From positions 275,652 through 339,651 of the forward strand of contig CCNB01000006.1 of assembly GCA_000824785.1 (NCBI GenBank): DNA of 64,000 nt, given 5' to 3'. Shown one piece after another: positions 45,004 through 54,648 of this stretch. Position numbers and translations under genes: made by a program. The DNA comes from Mesorhizobium plurifarium (GTDB taxonomy: Bacteria; Pseudomonadota; Alphaproteobacteria; Rhizobiales; Rhizobiaceae). How positions within the stretch are numbered: the first letter of the stretch is position 1; the number at the start of each line of letters is the position of its first letter. A model generated the notes under the pieces. That model saw only the letters and a program-made list of their open reading frames with translations. It did not search any database and was not told the DNA's origin.

Positions 45004-45753
45004 CTATTCGGCGCCCTGCCCCATGCGCCGCGCGGCGTAGCGCTCGATCGCCGAGAGGCCGTCATAGATCAGCACCGCGAGCGCGGCGACGATCAGGCCG
45101 CCCTGCAGAACGAAGGCAAGATTATTCGAGATAAGGCCCGCGATGATCACCTCGCCCAGCGTCTTGGCGGCAACCGTTGAGCCGATGGTGGCGGTGGCTA
45201 GGCTGATGACCACGGAAAGCCGGATGCCGCCGAGGATCACCGGGGCGCTCAGCGGCAGCTCGACCTTCATCAGCCTTTGCCAGCCGGTCATGCCGGCGCC
45301 GCGCGCCGCTTCCATGACGTTGCCGGGCAGCGTGGTGAGCGCCGTCAGCGCGTTCTCGAAGATCGGCAGCAGGCCGTAAAGGAAAAGCGCGATCAGCGTC
45401 GGCTTCTCGCCGAAGCCGACGGCGGGCACGGCAAGCGCCAGCACGGCAACCGGCGGGAACGTCTGACCGATATTGACCAGGCTGCGCGACAAGGGCAGGA
45501 ACTCGGCGCCGGCCGGCCTGGTGACCAGGATGGCTAAAGCCACCGCGACGATCGTCGCCGCCACGGTCGCGACCAGCACGGTGCGCAGATGCTGCAGGGT
45601 CAGCGTCAGCAGGCTGCCCTGGTTGTAGATTGCCGGCGCGCCATTCTCGGTCAGCGGCTTCAGCAGCGGCTCGAACCAACCGGGGCTGGTGATGAAAACC
45701 ACCAGCAACGCCAGGACGGCCAGCCTCAGCAGCGCGGGCAGCCAGGCTTTCAT
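45004..45753 (-). CDS. ABC importer permease (YehW/OpuCB-like)
   Basis: 249-aa membrane permease of a glycine-betaine/choline-type importer, with about six membrane segments and the EAA loop motif EAARGAGMTGWQRLMKVELP. It is last in a four-gene operon (binding protein, permease, ATPase, permease) and overlaps the ATPase gene by 4 bp. The start at 45753 gives MKAWLPALLRL. The OsmF/YehZYXW layout suggests osmoprotectant or low-affinity betaine transport. Confidence 0.85.
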   Translation of the reverse strand: MKAWLPALLRLAVLALLVVFITSPGWFEPLLKPLTENGAPAIYNQGSLLTLTLQHLRTVLVATVAATIVAVALAILVTRPAGAEFLPLSRSLVNIGQTFPPVAVLALAVPAVGFGEKPTLIALFLYGLLPIFENALTALTTLPGNVMEAARGAGMTGWQRLMKVELPLSAPVILGGIRLSVVISLATATIGSTVAAKTLGEVIIAGLISNNLAFVLQGGLIVAALAVLIYDGLSAIERYAARRMGQGAE

Positions 45754-46688
45754 TGCGGCCTCGCCGCGCGTTTCACCAAGCCTTCGACGGTGACACGGCC
45801 TAGCAGCTTGCCGTCGGCGTCCTTCACCGGCAGCGCGGGGCGCCCGGACCATAACAACTCGGCCAGCGCGTCACGCTGCGTGGCGTCACCTGGGATCGCC
45901 TCGCCTTCGGCGCCGCCCGGCTCCACGGCATCGCGCACAGGCCCGAGCGACAGCAGCCGGAACGGCTTTTCGCTGGCGCCGACCAGCGTCTCGACGAAAT
46001 CGCTTGCCGGCCTCGCAAGGATCTCCGCCGGTTTTGCGTATTGCACAAGCTTACCGGCATCCATGACGGCGATCTTGTCGCCCAGATGCACGGCCTCTTC
46101 CATGTCGTGGGTGACGAGGATGATGGTGGTGCCGAAACGCTTCTGGATCGCCAGCAGATCCTCCTGCGCCTTGGTGCGGATGATCGGGTCGAGCGCGCCG
46201 AAGGGCTCGTCCATCAAAAGCACGTTCGGCTCGGCGGCCAAAGCGCGGGCGACGCCGACACGCTGCTGCTGGCCGCCGGAAAGCTCGTGCGGGTAACGCG
46301 GGCCGTAGGCCTGTGGATCGAGCTGGTAGAGTGTCATCAGCTCGTCGACACGCGCCTTGATGCGATCCCTGTCCCAGCCGAGCAGCAGCGGCACGGTGGC
46401 GATGTTCTGCGCCACCGTGCGGTGTGGAAACAGGCCATGGCCTTGAATGGCGTAGCCGATGCTGCGGCGCAGCTGATAGCCAGGCACGGAGCGGTTGTCG
46501 GCGCCGTCGAGCCTGACGACGCCCGAGGTCGGCTCGACCAGCCGGTTGATCATCCTGAGCAGCGTCGTCTTGCCGGATCCCGACGTGCCGACGATGGTGG
46601 CGATGGTCCGGGGCTCGATGACCATCGAAACGTTATCGACCACCGTCGTTGCGTCGTAGCGCTTGGTGATGCCCTCTATCTCGATCAT
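45750..46688 (-). CDS. ABC importer ATP-binding protein (YehX/OpuCA-like)
   Basis: 312-aa ATPase. Walker A is GTSGSGKTT, the signature LSGGQQQRVG, Walker B VLLMDEPFGALD, and the switch histidine is in VTHDMEEA. A C-terminal CBS-like part (about 240-305) with ALPVKDADGKLLG suggests ionic-strength sensing as in OpuA/OpuC (inference). It overlaps both flanking permease genes by 4 bp, so the operon is tightly coupled. Confidence 0.92.
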   Translation of the reverse strand: MIEIEGITKRYDATTVVDNVSMVIEPRTIATIVGTSGSGKTTLLRMINRLVEPTSGVVRLDGADNRSVPGYQLRRSIGYAIQGHGLFPHRTVAQNIATVPLLLGWDRDRIKARVDELMTLYQLDPQAYGPRYPHELSGGQQQRVGVARALAAEPNVLLMDEPFGALDPIIRTKAQEDLLAIQKRFGTTIILVTHDMEEAVHLGDKIAVMDAGKLVQYAKPAEILARPASDFVETLVGASEKPFRLLSLGPVRDAVEPGGAEGEAIPGDATQRDALAELLWSGRPALPVKDADGKLLGRVTVEGLVKRAARPQ

Positions 46689-47848
46689 GCCGTCTCAACC
46701 CTGCGCTTGGTGGCTGTCATCTCGATCACCGCATCAAGGATGATCGCCGCGGCAAAGGCCAGCGCCACGGTGGGCAGCGCGCCGAGCAGCACCAGATCCA
46801 TCGCCGTCTGGCCGACACCCTGGAAGACGAACACGCCGAAGCCGCCGCCGCCGATCAGCGCCGCGATGGTGGCGAGCCCGATATTCTGCACCAGCACGAT
46901 GCGGATGCCGGTCAGGATCACCGGAAAGGCGAGCGGAAACTCGACGTCGAGCAGGCGCTGGCGGTCGGTCATGCCCATGCCACGCGCGGCGTCGTTGGCC
47001 GCGCGGGGTACACCAGCCAGCCCGACCACGGTGTTGGCCACCACCGGCAGCAGCGAATAGAGGAAGAGCGCCACAAAGGCGGGCGCGGTTCCGATGCCCC
47101 TGATGCCGATCGCGGCGGCGCCTGGCACATGCAGGGCGACCCAGCCGAGCGGAGCGATCAGCAGGCCGAAGAGCGCGATCGAAGGAATAGTCTGGATGAT
47201 GTTGAGCACATTGAGCACCCCTGCCCGCAGCGTCTCGACGCGATGGCAAAGGATACCGAGCGGTATGCCGACGATCACCGCGCCGACCAGCGAGCCGAGC
47301 GCCAGCGTGACGTGCTTGGAGGCTTCGGCCCAGAAGCTGTCGGCGCGGCTGGCATATTCCTTGAGGATGGAGAGACTGTCCCAAAGGCCCGACACAAGCA
47401 GCGCGGCGATGGCCAGAGCGGCAATCATCAAGACCCCCACGCGAGACCAGGGCGACAGGTTCAGCCGAGTCAGCACATCGGCCAGCAGCAGCGTGAAGGC
47501 AAAGATCAGCAGCCAGAAACCGGAGGCCGGGGCGATGCGGGCGAACGTGTTGCCGTCGGGCGTCAGGAAAGCACCGGCGACGCCGATCAGGATCGCAAGA
47601 GCGACCAGCGCGACGATGCTGGCGGCCAGCCTGATGATGAGCGGTGTCTTCAGCAGAGCAATGATGCCGCCCACGATCACGATCGCCAGCAGCAGCATAC
47701 CAAGCGTCGGCGGCAACGCTTCGAGGATCGAACGCGCTTGCCCCGGCACGATACGGTTGGCGCGGAACGTGGCGAACGGGGCGAAGAGCGCCGCGTAGGC
47801 GACGATCGCGGCGATGACGATGCCGAGCTTGTCGAAACGAAGGGTCAT
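46685..47848 (-). CDS. ABC importer permease (YehY-like, extended)
   Basis: 387-aa permease with extra N-terminal membrane segments before the usual transport domain; the EAA-like motif is NDAARGMGMTDRQRLLDVEFP. It pairs with the shorter permease as a heterodimer. It lies 122 bp after the binding protein gene, with a short palindromic element in the gap, and overlaps the ATPase gene by 4 bp. Confidence 0.88.
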   Translation of the reverse strand: MTLRFDKLGIVIAAIVAYAALFAPFATFRANRIVPGQARSILEALPPTLGMLLLAIVIVGGIIALLKTPLIIRLAASIVALVALAILIGVAGAFLTPDGNTFARIAPASGFWLLIFAFTLLLADVLTRLNLSPWSRVGVLMIAALAIAALLVSGLWDSLSILKEYASRADSFWAEASKHVTLALGSLVGAVIVGIPLGILCHRVETLRAGVLNVLNIIQTIPSIALFGLLIAPLGWVALHVPGAAAIGIRGIGTAPAFVALFLYSLLPVVANTVVGLAGVPRAANDAARGMGMTDRQRLLDVEFPLAFPVILTGIRIVLVQNIGLATIAALIGGGGFGVFVFQGVGQTAMDLVLLGALPTVALAFAAAIILDAVIEMTATKRRVETA

Positions 47849-47898
47849 TGCTTACCCCCTGCGGCTTTGGCGATTGGCGAAAGCCTACGGGACAGCCA

Positions 47899-47919
47899 AT
47901 CTCCCCTTGCGGGGGAGAT
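47899..47919. repeat. Short hairpin copy of the palindrome found in the E2 gene
   Basis: A 21-bp stem-loop (ATCTCCCC, loop TTGC, GGGGGAGAT) matches the outer hairpin of the 28179-28300 element. It lies between the osmolyte-binding protein gene and the permease gene, where it could affect mRNA stability or downstream expression. Confidence 0.7.
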
Positions 47920-47970
47920 CAGCAGTTCCGCCAACCGCACCTCTCCGACTCGCGTTTATTATGCCGCGAT

Positions 47971-48882
47971 CTACTTCAGGAACCCGTTCTTCTTCAAAAA
48001 GTCCTCGGCCACCCCCTTCGCAGGCTCACCACCCAATTGCACGCGCCCATTGAGCTCCTGCAGCGTAGTAAGGTCGAGCTTGGCGAACACCGGCTTCAGC
48101 AGCGTCTCGATCTCGGGATGTTCCTTCAGCACCTTCTCGCGGATGATCGGTGCCGGCTGGTAGACCGGCTGCACGTTCTTGTCGTCCTGGAGAACGACAA
48201 GGCCGGAGGGCTGGATGCCGCCATCGGTGCCGTAAACCATGGCGGCGTTGGCGCCGTTGGTCTGATTGGCCGCGGCAGCGATGGTCGCCGCGGTGTCGCC
48301 ACCGGAGAGCGTGATCAGCTGGTCGGGCTTCAGTGTGAAGCCGTAGGTTGTCTGGAAGGCCGGAAGCGCCGCCGCCGAATTGACGAACTCGGCGGAAGCC
48401 GCCAGCACCACTTTGCCGCCGCCGGCGACATATTTGCCGAAGTCCGTCAGCGTGACGAGCTTGTTCTCGTCGGCCACCTCCTTGCGCAGCGCGATCGCCC
48501 AGGTGTTGTTGGCCGGCGACGGCGACAGCCAGACGATCTTGTTGGCGTCGTAGTCGAGCTTCTTGGCGGTCTCGTAAGCCTTGGCGGCATCCTTCCAGAC
48601 CGGATCGTCGGCCTTCTGGAAGAAGAAGGCCGCGTTGCCGGTATATTCGGGGTAGATGTCGATCTCGCCAGCGGTGATCGCCTTGCGCACCACGGGTGTC
48701 GCGCCGAGCTGGATGCGGTCGGTGGTCTTGATGTTGTTGGCGTTGAGCACGAGCTGAATGATGTTGCCCAACACACCGCCTTCGGTATCGATCTTCGAGG
48801 AGACAACCACCTGGGCGCTGGCCGAGGCAGTGGCAAGGCCGAGCGCGATGGCTGCTACGGCGAGCTTTCCGATTGAAAACAT
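47971..48882 (-). CDS. Periplasmic binding protein, OsmF/YehZ (glycine betaine) type
   Basis: 303-aa solute-binding protein. Residues 1-23 form a signal peptide (cleavage near ASA-QV). The mature part matches the QAT/OsmF family (VVSSKIDTEGGVLGNII, and EIDIYPEYTGNAAFF with the aromatic ligand region). The start at 48882 has AAGGG upstream; the long reading to 49035 is not real. It is first in the importer operon. Confidence 0.88.
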   Translation of the reverse strand: MFSIGKLAVAAIALGLATASASAQVVVSSKIDTEGGVLGNIIQLVLNANNIKTTDRIQLGATPVVRKAITAGEIDIYPEYTGNAAFFFQKADDPVWKDAAKAYETAKKLDYDANKIVWLSPSPANNTWAIALRKEVADENKLVTLTDFGKYVAGGGKVVLAASAEFVNSAAALPAFQTTYGFTLKPDQLITLSGGDTAATIAAAANQTNGANAAMVYGTDGGIQPSGLVVLQDDKNVQPVYQPAPIIREKVLKEHPEIETLLKPVFAKLDLTTLQELNGRVQLGGEPAKGVAEDFLKKNGFLK

Positions 48883-49118
48883 TGTGAAATCCCTTGCTGT
48901 GAACCGATTGATCGGTGGCTGCATATGAGCACGGCTATAACGGGCAGTCGGGGTACACGGTTTCATAACTCGGGGGACAGGCGCAATAATTTTGTTCGAT
49001 CCGACAAAAGCGCTGTTCAACCCGACATAGCGCAATGCCGACCTAAGGCCGGGTGGCGGCCTGCCCTGTTCTGGGGAATACTAGAAAGGCGGGTCGGCGG
49101 CCAAAACAGGAGTGTGTC

Positions 49119-49691
49119 ATGGCCAAGCACAAAGTCGGCTACCTTATCGGCAGCCTCGCCAAGGGCTCCATCAACCGCAAGCTTGCGAAGGCCCTCGTCA
49201 GACTGGCGCCGCCCGAACTTGAAATGACGGAAATCTCTTTCAAGGACCTGCCGCTCTACAGCTACGACTATGACGCAGCCTTCCCACCCGTCGCCCTGGA
49301 GTTCAAGAAAGCCATCGCGTCGGTCCAGGCGGTGCTTTTCGTCACGCCGGAGTACAACCGATCGATCCCCGGCGGCCTGAAGAATGCGATCGACTGGGCC
49401 AGTCGCCCCTACGGCAAGAACTCCTTTGCCCGCAAGCCGACCGCCGTCATCGGAACGTCGCCGGGCGCGATCGCTACCGCCGTCGCCCAGCAGAGCCTGC
49501 GCAGCGTGCTTAGCTTCTGCAACGCGCCCCAGATGAATTCGCCCGAAGCCTACATTCAGTTCACTCCGGGGCTGATCACCGACGATGGCGAGGTGACCGT
49601 GGCGTCAACAGAGACATTCCTGCGCAACTACATGCAGGAGTTCCACATGTTCATCGCGCGGGTCCTGCAGGTGCTCCCGCCGGATGCATGA
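49119..49691 (+). CDS. NADPH-dependent FMN reductase family protein
   Basis: 190-aa flavodoxin-fold reductase. The FMN phosphate motif is GSLAKGSINRKLA, and the family motif TPEYNRSIPGGLKNAIDW is complete. Such enzymes reduce FMN, quinones or chromate using NADPH. AGGAG upstream supports ATG 49119. It is divergent from the osmolyte-binding protein (236-bp gap) and convergent with the MFS gene. Confidence 0.9.
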   Translation: MAKHKVGYLIGSLAKGSINRKLAKALVRLAPPELEMTEISFKDLPLYSYDYDAAFPPVALEFKKAIASVQAVLFVTPEYNRSIPGGLKNAIDWASRPYGKNSFARKPTAVIGTSPGAIATAVAQQSLRSVLSFCNAPQMNSPEAYIQFTPGLITDDGEVTVASTETFLRNYMQEFHMFIARVLQVLPPDA

Positions 49692-49760
49692 CGCTGGCCT
49701 CGTTTTCAGGCAGGTCAGGCAGGTTGTTCAAGTGGCCGGAAGAGCGGGTCGGGCGCCCCT

Positions 49761-50981
49761 TCAAGGTTTGGGAGCGCCCACAAGCTTCAACGTGCCGAGC
49801 GCCACAAAGCAGAGCGCGACGACCGGAAAGACAATCCAGTTCAGCATGGTCCAGCCCCAGGCATTGTAGATCGCGCCCGACATCAGCGAGGAGAATGCGA
49901 CGGAGCCGAACAGGACGAAGTCGTGGAAGCCCTGGACCTTGCTCTTCTCGGAGGGCCGGTAGCTGGCGGCGACCATTGCGGTTGCGCCGATGAAACCGAA
50001 ATTCCAGCCGAGCCCGAGCAGGATCAAGGCGGTCCAGAACTGCCACAGCGCCAGTCCGGAAAGCGCGACGACGGCGCAGCCGATCAACAGGGTAAGGCCA
50101 GTGGCGACGATGCGCTCGGCGCCGTAGCGGTGGATCAGCGTTCCGGTGAAGAAGCTCGGCCCGAACATGGCCATGACGTGCCAGGAGATACCCAGCGTGG
50201 CATCGTCTTCCGACAAGCCGCAGCCGACCATTGCGAGCGGCGCGCCGGTCATGACAAAGCTCATCAGCGCATAGCTGCCGACGGTGCAGAAAAGTGCTGC
50301 GACAAAACGCGGTTGGGTGACGATTTCAGCCAACGGTCGGGCATCGCTTGTGTCAGTTTCGGTCACGGCGTTTGCATGTGGGGAAACGCGCAGGAACGAC
50401 AGGACGAGCGCGCCGACCGCCGCCAGGGGCAGAATCGAGGCGAACGATCCCGCGAACATGACGGGGGCCAGCAATTCGCGGGTGTAGATGACGATCTGCG
50501 GCCCGAGAATGGCGGTGATGATGCCGCCCGCCAGCACGAAGGAGATGGCGCGTGCCTTGAATTCGGGCGGCGCGTTGTCGGCGGCGGCGAAACGGAACTG
50601 CTGGACGAAGGCGCCGCCGACGCCGATGACGCAGAGGCCGAAGGCGAACAGCCAGAAGCTCCCGTGGAAGAGCGCGAGGGTGGCGATCAGGCCGCCGAAT
50701 GCGGTGACCACGGTGCCGGTCGTGAAGCCGCCGCGATGGCCGAGGCTGCGGATGATGGCGGCAGCCGGCAAAGCGCCTAGCGCCACGCCGAGATTGAATC
50801 CGGTGATCGGCGCCGTCGCCAACGACTTGTCGGGACCGAGCAAGTATTGACCGGCAAGCGCGCCGAGCGAAATGGCGATCGGCGCGGCCGAGCCGACGAT
50901 CGCCTGGGCGGCGGCAAGCAGGACGGCGGTGCGGCGCCCTTCCCTGCCGGCCTCGACGATCGCCGCCGTCGCGGTTGTCAC
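49761..50981 (-). CDS. Major facilitator superfamily transporter
   Basis: 406-aa protein with about 12 hydrophobic segments and an MFS-like loop between segments 2 and 3 ([12 protein letters not shown]). The substrate is not evident. Its start overlaps the nusB stop by 4 bp (ATGA), making it the last gene of the nrdR-ribD-ribE-ribH-nusB operon. That position could mean a role in exporting a riboflavin-pathway product (inference only). Confidence 0.85.
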   Translation of the reverse strand: MTTATAAIVEAGREGRRTAVLLAAAQAIVGSAAPIAISLGALAGQYLLGPDKSLATAPITGFNLGVALGALPAAAIIRSLGHRGGFTTGTVVTAFGGLIATLALFHGSFWLFAFGLCVIGVGGAFVQQFRFAAADNAPPEFKARAISFVLAGGIITAILGPQIVIYTRELLAPVMFAGSFASILPLAAVGALVLSFLRVSPHANAVTETDTSDARPLAEIVTQPRFVAALFCTVGSYALMSFVMTGAPLAMVGCGLSEDDATLGISWHVMAMFGPSFFTGTLIHRYGAERIVATGLTLLIGCAVVALSGLALWQFWTALILLGLGWNFGFIGATAMVAASYRPSEKSKVQGFHDFVLFGSVAFSSLMSGAIYNAWGWTMLNWIVFPVVALCFVALGTLKLVGAPKP

Positions 50982-51472
50982 GAGGCGTCCTTGCCACGTC
51001 CCTCGCCGCGTACCCGGCGCGAGACACGATCCAGCACGGCGTTCACCAGCTTCGGCTCGTCTTCCTCGTAGAACGCCTTGGCGATGTCGACATATTCAGA
51101 GACGATGACGGCGACCGGCACGTCTTCGCGCTTCATCAGTTCATAGACGCCGGCACGCAGGATGGCGCGCAGCGTCGAATCCAGCCGCGACAGCGGCCAG
51201 TCCTCGGTCAGGGCCTGGCGGATGACGGGATCGATGGTCTTCTGGTTCTCGACGACGCCGGTCAGGATGGCGCGGAACCATTGCGCGTCGGCCTCGCGAT
51301 AGAGCGCGCCATCGACTTCCTTGCCGAGGCGGAAGGTCTCGTATTCGGCCGTGATCTCGAAGACGCCGCTACCGGCCACATCCATCTGATAGAGCGCCTG
51401 GACGGCGGCAAGACGGGCGGCGCCGCGCTTGTTGGCGTGGCGCACCGATCCGGTCGAGGCGGGCTCGGTCAC
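50978..51472 (-). CDS. nusB: Transcription antitermination factor NusB
   Basis: 164-aa all-helical RNA-binding protein needed for rRNA antitermination. It shows the N-terminal [16 protein letters not shown] motif and C-terminal [11 protein letters not shown] and [13 protein letters not shown] elements. It overlaps ribH by 4 bp and the MFS gene by 4 bp. The ribH-nusB order is widely conserved. Confidence 0.95.
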   Translation of the reverse strand: MTEPASTGSVRHANKRGAARLAAVQALYQMDVAGSGVFEITAEYETFRLGKEVDGALYREADAQWFRAILTGVVENQKTIDPVIRQALTEDWPLSRLDSTLRAILRAGVYELMKREDVPVAVIVSEYVDIAKAFYEEDEPKLVNAVLDRVSRRVRGEGRGKDAS

Positions 51473-51963
51473 GATTGGGCTCCGAATTTCTCTTTGAGCG
51501 CGATCATGGTCAGCGCCGCGCGCGCGGCGAAGCCACCCTTGTCGCCTTCTGTCTTTCGCGCACGCGTCCAGGCCTGCGCGTCGTTCTCCGTGGTCAGGAT
51601 GCCGTTGCCGACCGCGATCGCCTCCTGCACCGACAAGTCCATCAGCGCACGGCTCGATTCATTGGCGACGATGTCAAAATGATAGGTGTCGCCGCGGACG
51701 ATGGTGCCCAACGCGACGAAGCCGTCATAATGCGTGCCGCCTTCGGCCGCGCCATCGAGCGCGAAGGTGATGACGGCCGGTATTTCAAGCGAACCGGGAA
51801 CCGTCACCACGTCATAGGTGGCGCCGGCCTCATCGAGCGCGCCGGTCGCGCCTTCGAGCAGGGCGTCGGCGAGATCGTCGTGAAAGCGCGCTTCGACAAT
51901 GAGCAGATGCGCCTTCGCCTTCGGGCGAATGAACGCTTTGCCGTGTTGGGATGTGCCAGCCAT
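51469..51963 (-). CDS. ribH: 6,7-dimethyl-8-ribityllumazine synthase
   Basis: 164-aa enzyme joining the ribityl-aminouracil and dihydroxybutanone phosphate to form lumazine. The motifs [22 protein letters not shown] and [15 protein letters not shown] are diagnostic. It lies 70 bp after the small DUF1778-like gene and overlaps nusB by 4 bp. Confidence 0.95.
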   Translation of the reverse strand: MAGTSQHGKAFIRPKAKAHLLIVEARFHDDLADALLEGATGALDEAGATYDVVTVPGSLEIPAVITFALDGAAEGGTHYDGFVALGTIVRGDTYHFDIVANESSRALMDLSVQEAIAVGNGILTTENDAQAWTRARKTEGDKGGFAARAALTMIALKEKFGAQS

Positions 51964-52033
51964 AAAAGTCTCCGGGGGGTTGCCGGTGACTTAGGCCGAA
52001 GCCGGGTTGATCGCAAGCGGAAGATTGCTGCAG

Positions 52034-52216
52034 TCAGACGCCAGTAGCCTGGCGATAGCGACGCACCGTGTCCCTCAGACGGTCGTTCACCGGCCGCGGA
52101 TTGGTCAGCGCTTCAACGAACACCTTGCGATCGTCGACCGACAGATTGAGGCCGGGCGCGTCCTCGACGTGGAGCTTTTCTCGCCGAGCGGAGCCAATTT
52201 CGTCCTTGGTCATCAC
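52034..52216 (-). CDS. Small protein resembling the C-terminal half of DUF1778 (TacA-type) antitoxins
   Basis: 60 aa. The C-terminal part (LSVDDRKVFVEALTNPRPVN, then RLRDTVRRYR) matches the end of DUF1778 antitoxins, but the N-terminal ribbon-helix-helix DNA-binding part is missing and replaced by unrelated sequence. No GNAT toxin gene is next to it. It starts 4 bp inside the ribE end (ATGA), so it is co-translated with riboflavin genes. It may be a remnant or a repurposed neutralising peptide. The family call is moderate. Confidence 0.55.
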   Translation of the reverse strand: MMTKDEIGSARREKLHVEDAPGLNLSVDDRKVFVEALTNPRPVNDRLRDTVRRYRQATGV

Positions 52217-52830
52217 AGCCCCTCTTTCGCCGCCTCCGCCAGGCGCGCGGCGTAGCGCGCCATGGTGTCGATCTCGATGTTGACGCGGTCGCCCGCCCGG
52301 CGCTCGCCCCAGGTGGTAACGGTCAGCGAGTGATGGATGAGCAGCACGTCGAAGCGGGTGCCTTCGACCTTGTTGACGGTGAGTGAGGTGCCGTCGAGCG
52401 CGACCGACCCCTTGGGCGCGATGAACTTCGCCAGGTGGCGCGGCGCTTCGAGGGTGAAGCGCACGGCATCCCCCTCCTCCTTGCGCTCGACGATCTCGGC
52501 GGTGCCGTCGACATGGCCGGAGACGATGTGGCCGCCGAGCTCGTCGCCGATCTTCAGCGCCCGTTCGAGGTTGATACGGGTACCGGATTTCCAGCTCGAA
52601 GCCGTGGTCAGCCTCAGCGCTTCCTCCCAGGCCTCGACCTCGAACCAGCGCGCGTTCGAGCCTTGCTCGGGAAGCGCGGTCACGGTGAGGCAGACGCCAC
52701 CACAGGAAATCGAAGCGCCAATCGCGATGGTGTCAGGATCATAGGCGGTGTCGATGCGCAGGCCGATGCCTTCAGCGAGCGGCTTCACAGCGGCTACCGT
52801 GCCAACGTCGGTGACGATGCCAGTAAACAT
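52213..52830 (-). CDS. ribE: Riboflavin synthase alpha chain
   Basis: 205-aa enzyme that converts two lumazines to riboflavin. It has the typical MFTGIVTDVGTV start and two tandem lumazine-binding domains (SCGGVCLTV in the first, SVALDGTSLTVN in the second). Its ATG overlaps the ribD stop (TAATG). The start at 52830 is preferred over 52848 on family length. Confidence 0.95.
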   Translation of the reverse strand: MFTGIVTDVGTVAAVKPLAEGIGLRIDTAYDPDTIAIGASISCGGVCLTVTALPEQGSNARWFEVEAWEEALRLTTASSWKSGTRINLERALKIGDELGGHIVSGHVDGTAEIVERKEEGDAVRFTLEAPRHLAKFIAPKGSVALDGTSLTVNKVEGTRFDVLLIHHSLTVTTWGERRAGDRVNIEIDTMARYAARLAEAAKEGL

Positions 52831-53960
52831 TACAGACCCCTTACCCACTCGGCGTAAGCGTCCTCGCCGAAGCGCATGTCACGCAATTTGCGAAATCCAG
52901 CCGGGATATGGTCGGCGTCGATGGGCGATGCAATACCGTCCTCACCGATGGCGTCCGGGCCTTGGAAGAGGACAATGCGGTCGACAAGATTTTCATCGAG
53001 GAAGGCCTTGGCCACCTGGGCGCCGCCTTCGACCAAAACGCTTGCCATGCCTAGCGCGGCAAGGTCTTCCAGCAATTCCGGCAAAGCGACGACGCCGTCA
53101 TGGGTTTCGGTGCCGATGAAGCGCACGCCGGCACGTTCGAGCGCCGCCCGCCGATGCGGGTCGGCTTCCAGGCAAGCGGCGACATAGAGCGGCACGCGGT
53201 CGACGCCGGAAACCAGCTTGGACGTCTCCGGCAACCGGATCTGCCGATCGAGGATGATACGCGCCGGCGAGCGGTTCTCCAGTCCCGGCAGGCGCACGGT
53301 CAGCGCCGGATCGTCCTCGAGCGCCGTGCCGATGCCGACCAGGATGGCGTCAGACTCGGCGCGCATCAGATAGACGTCGCGTCGCGCGATCTCGCCGGTG
53401 ATGGCGACCTGGCCGGCGCCCTTGCGGCCGATCTTGCCGTCGCTGGAAAGCGCAAGCTTCAGAGTTACTTCGGGGCGTTTTTTCAGAGAGCGAGTCAGAT
53501 AGCCGGCCATCTGCTCGGCAGCCTCGGCCGCCAGCACCTTCTCCACCACCTCGATGCCGGCAGCGCGCAGGATGGCGTAGCCTTGGCCGGAGACGCGTGG
53601 ATCGGGATCGCTCGCCGCACCCACCACCCGCGCTATGCCGGCATTGACCAGCGCATTGGCGCAAGGCGGCGTGCGGCCGTGATGGGCGCAAGGCTCCAGC
53701 GTGACATAGGCAGTGGCGCCACGGGCCAGTTCGCCAGCCTCGGCCAGCGCCTCGGTCTCGGCGTGCGGGCGGCCGCCGACTGCCGTCACGCCGGTGCCGA
53801 CGATCATCGGCCCGGCGCCGTCGTCGCGCACGATGATGGTGCCGACGGAAGGGTTGGTCGAGGTGCGGCCGGCATTGCGGCGCGACAGCCTGATGGCCGC
53901 GGCCATGAAACGGCGGTCAAGGGCCGCCTGCGCGGCCTCGTCCAGTCGCGGTCCCGCCAT
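52830..53960 (-). CDS. ribD: Bifunctional riboflavin deaminase/reductase
   Basis: 376-aa two-domain enzyme. The deaminase domain has the zinc motif HAETEAL and PCAHHGRTPPC, and the reductase domain begins near residue 160 (RPEVTLKLALSSDGKIG) with a late VEGGAQVAKAF motif. It catalyses the second and third steps of riboflavin synthesis. It lies 2 bp after nrdR and overlaps ribE. Confidence 0.95.
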   Translation of the reverse strand: MAGPRLDEAAQAALDRRFMAAAIRLSRRNAGRTSTNPSVGTIIVRDDGAGPMIVGTGVTAVGGRPHAETEALAEAGELARGATAYVTLEPCAHHGRTPPCANALVNAGIARVVGAASDPDPRVSGQGYAILRAAGIEVVEKVLAAEAAEQMAGYLTRSLKKRPEVTLKLALSSDGKIGRKGAGQVAITGEIARRDVYLMRAESDAILVGIGTALEDDPALTVRLPGLENRSPARIILDRQIRLPETSKLVSGVDRVPLYVAACLEADPHRRAALERAGVRFIGTETHDGVVALPELLEDLAALGMASVLVEGGAQVAKAFLDENLVDRIVLFQGPDAIGEDGIASPIDADHIPAGFRKLRDMRFGEDAYAEWVRGL

Positions 53961-53962
53961 GT

Positions 53963-54442
53963 TCAGCCGGCGTCCTCTTCGGTCTTTTCCTCGTCGCCCT
54001 TCAATTCGCCTAGCAGTTCATGGAAATCCCTGGCCTCGCGGAAATTGCGATAGACCGAGGCGAAGCGGACATAGGCGACGTCATCCAGCGACTTCAATGC
54101 CTCCATGACCAGCCGGCCGACCTCACCCGAGGCGATCTCGGTTTCGCCCGAGCTTTCGAGCTGGCGTACGATGCCGGTAACGGCGCGGTCGATGCGCTCG
54201 GGGTCGACATTGCGCTTGCGCACGGCGATCTCGACGGAGCGCAGCAGCTTGTCGCGGTCGAAGGGCACTTTGCGGCCGGACTTCTTGATGACGACGAGGT
54301 CGCGCAGCTGCACGCGCTCGAAGGTGGTGAAACGGCCGCCGCAATCGGGGCACACCCGCCGCCTGCGGATCGCCGCGCCATCCTCGGCGGGACGCGAATC
54401 CTTCACCTGCGTATCTTCGGACTGGCAATAGGGGCAGCGCAT
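53963..54442 (-). CDS. nrdR: Transcriptional repressor NrdR
   Basis: 159-aa repressor of ribonucleotide reductase genes. The N-terminal zinc ribbon has C3, C6, C31 and C34, and the ATP-cone domain includes [19 protein letters not shown]. It heads the rib operon, a common alphaproteobacterial arrangement downstream of glyA. No NrdR box was sought here. Confidence 0.95.
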   Translation of the reverse strand: MRCPYCQSEDTQVKDSRPAEDGAAIRRRRVCPDCGGRFTTFERVQLRDLVVIKKSGRKVPFDRDKLLRSVEIAVRKRNVDPERIDRAVTGIVRQLESSGETEIASGEVGRLVMEALKSLDDVAYVRFASVYRNFREARDFHELLGELKGDEEKTEEDAG

Positions 54443-54468
54443 GGAAAGCCTTGGGTTCGCGATTCAGG

Positions 54469-54509
54469 CATGATCCCGAAAAGTTGCAGGCTTTTCGGAG
54501 AAGATCATG
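54469..54509. repeat. Short palindromic REP-like element (CATG-bounded), copy 2
   Basis: A 41-bp element bounded by CATG (CATGATCCCGAAAAGTT ... TTCGGAGAAGATCATG) in the nrdR-upstream gap. It is related in layout to 34531-34573 but diverged in the centre. It lies 27 bp before the nrdR start, where it could influence nrdR expression. Confidence 0.65.
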
Positions 54510-54648
54510 CTTCAAAAACAAAATTTTAGAGTGAGAGGGCGATTCAAGGAAGCGTCATCTCACTCTGGTGGGCGAAAGGCTTAGAGCCTTTTGTGTCTCA
54601 GAGATAGCGAGGCGGAAGCAAGATTGCCAGCGCCCTGCCCCGCAAGCG

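Noticed and set aside
51469..53960. FMN riboswitch controlling the riboflavin genes
   Set aside because: The genes overlap or have short gaps with no room for an RFN element, and none was recognised upstream of nrdR.
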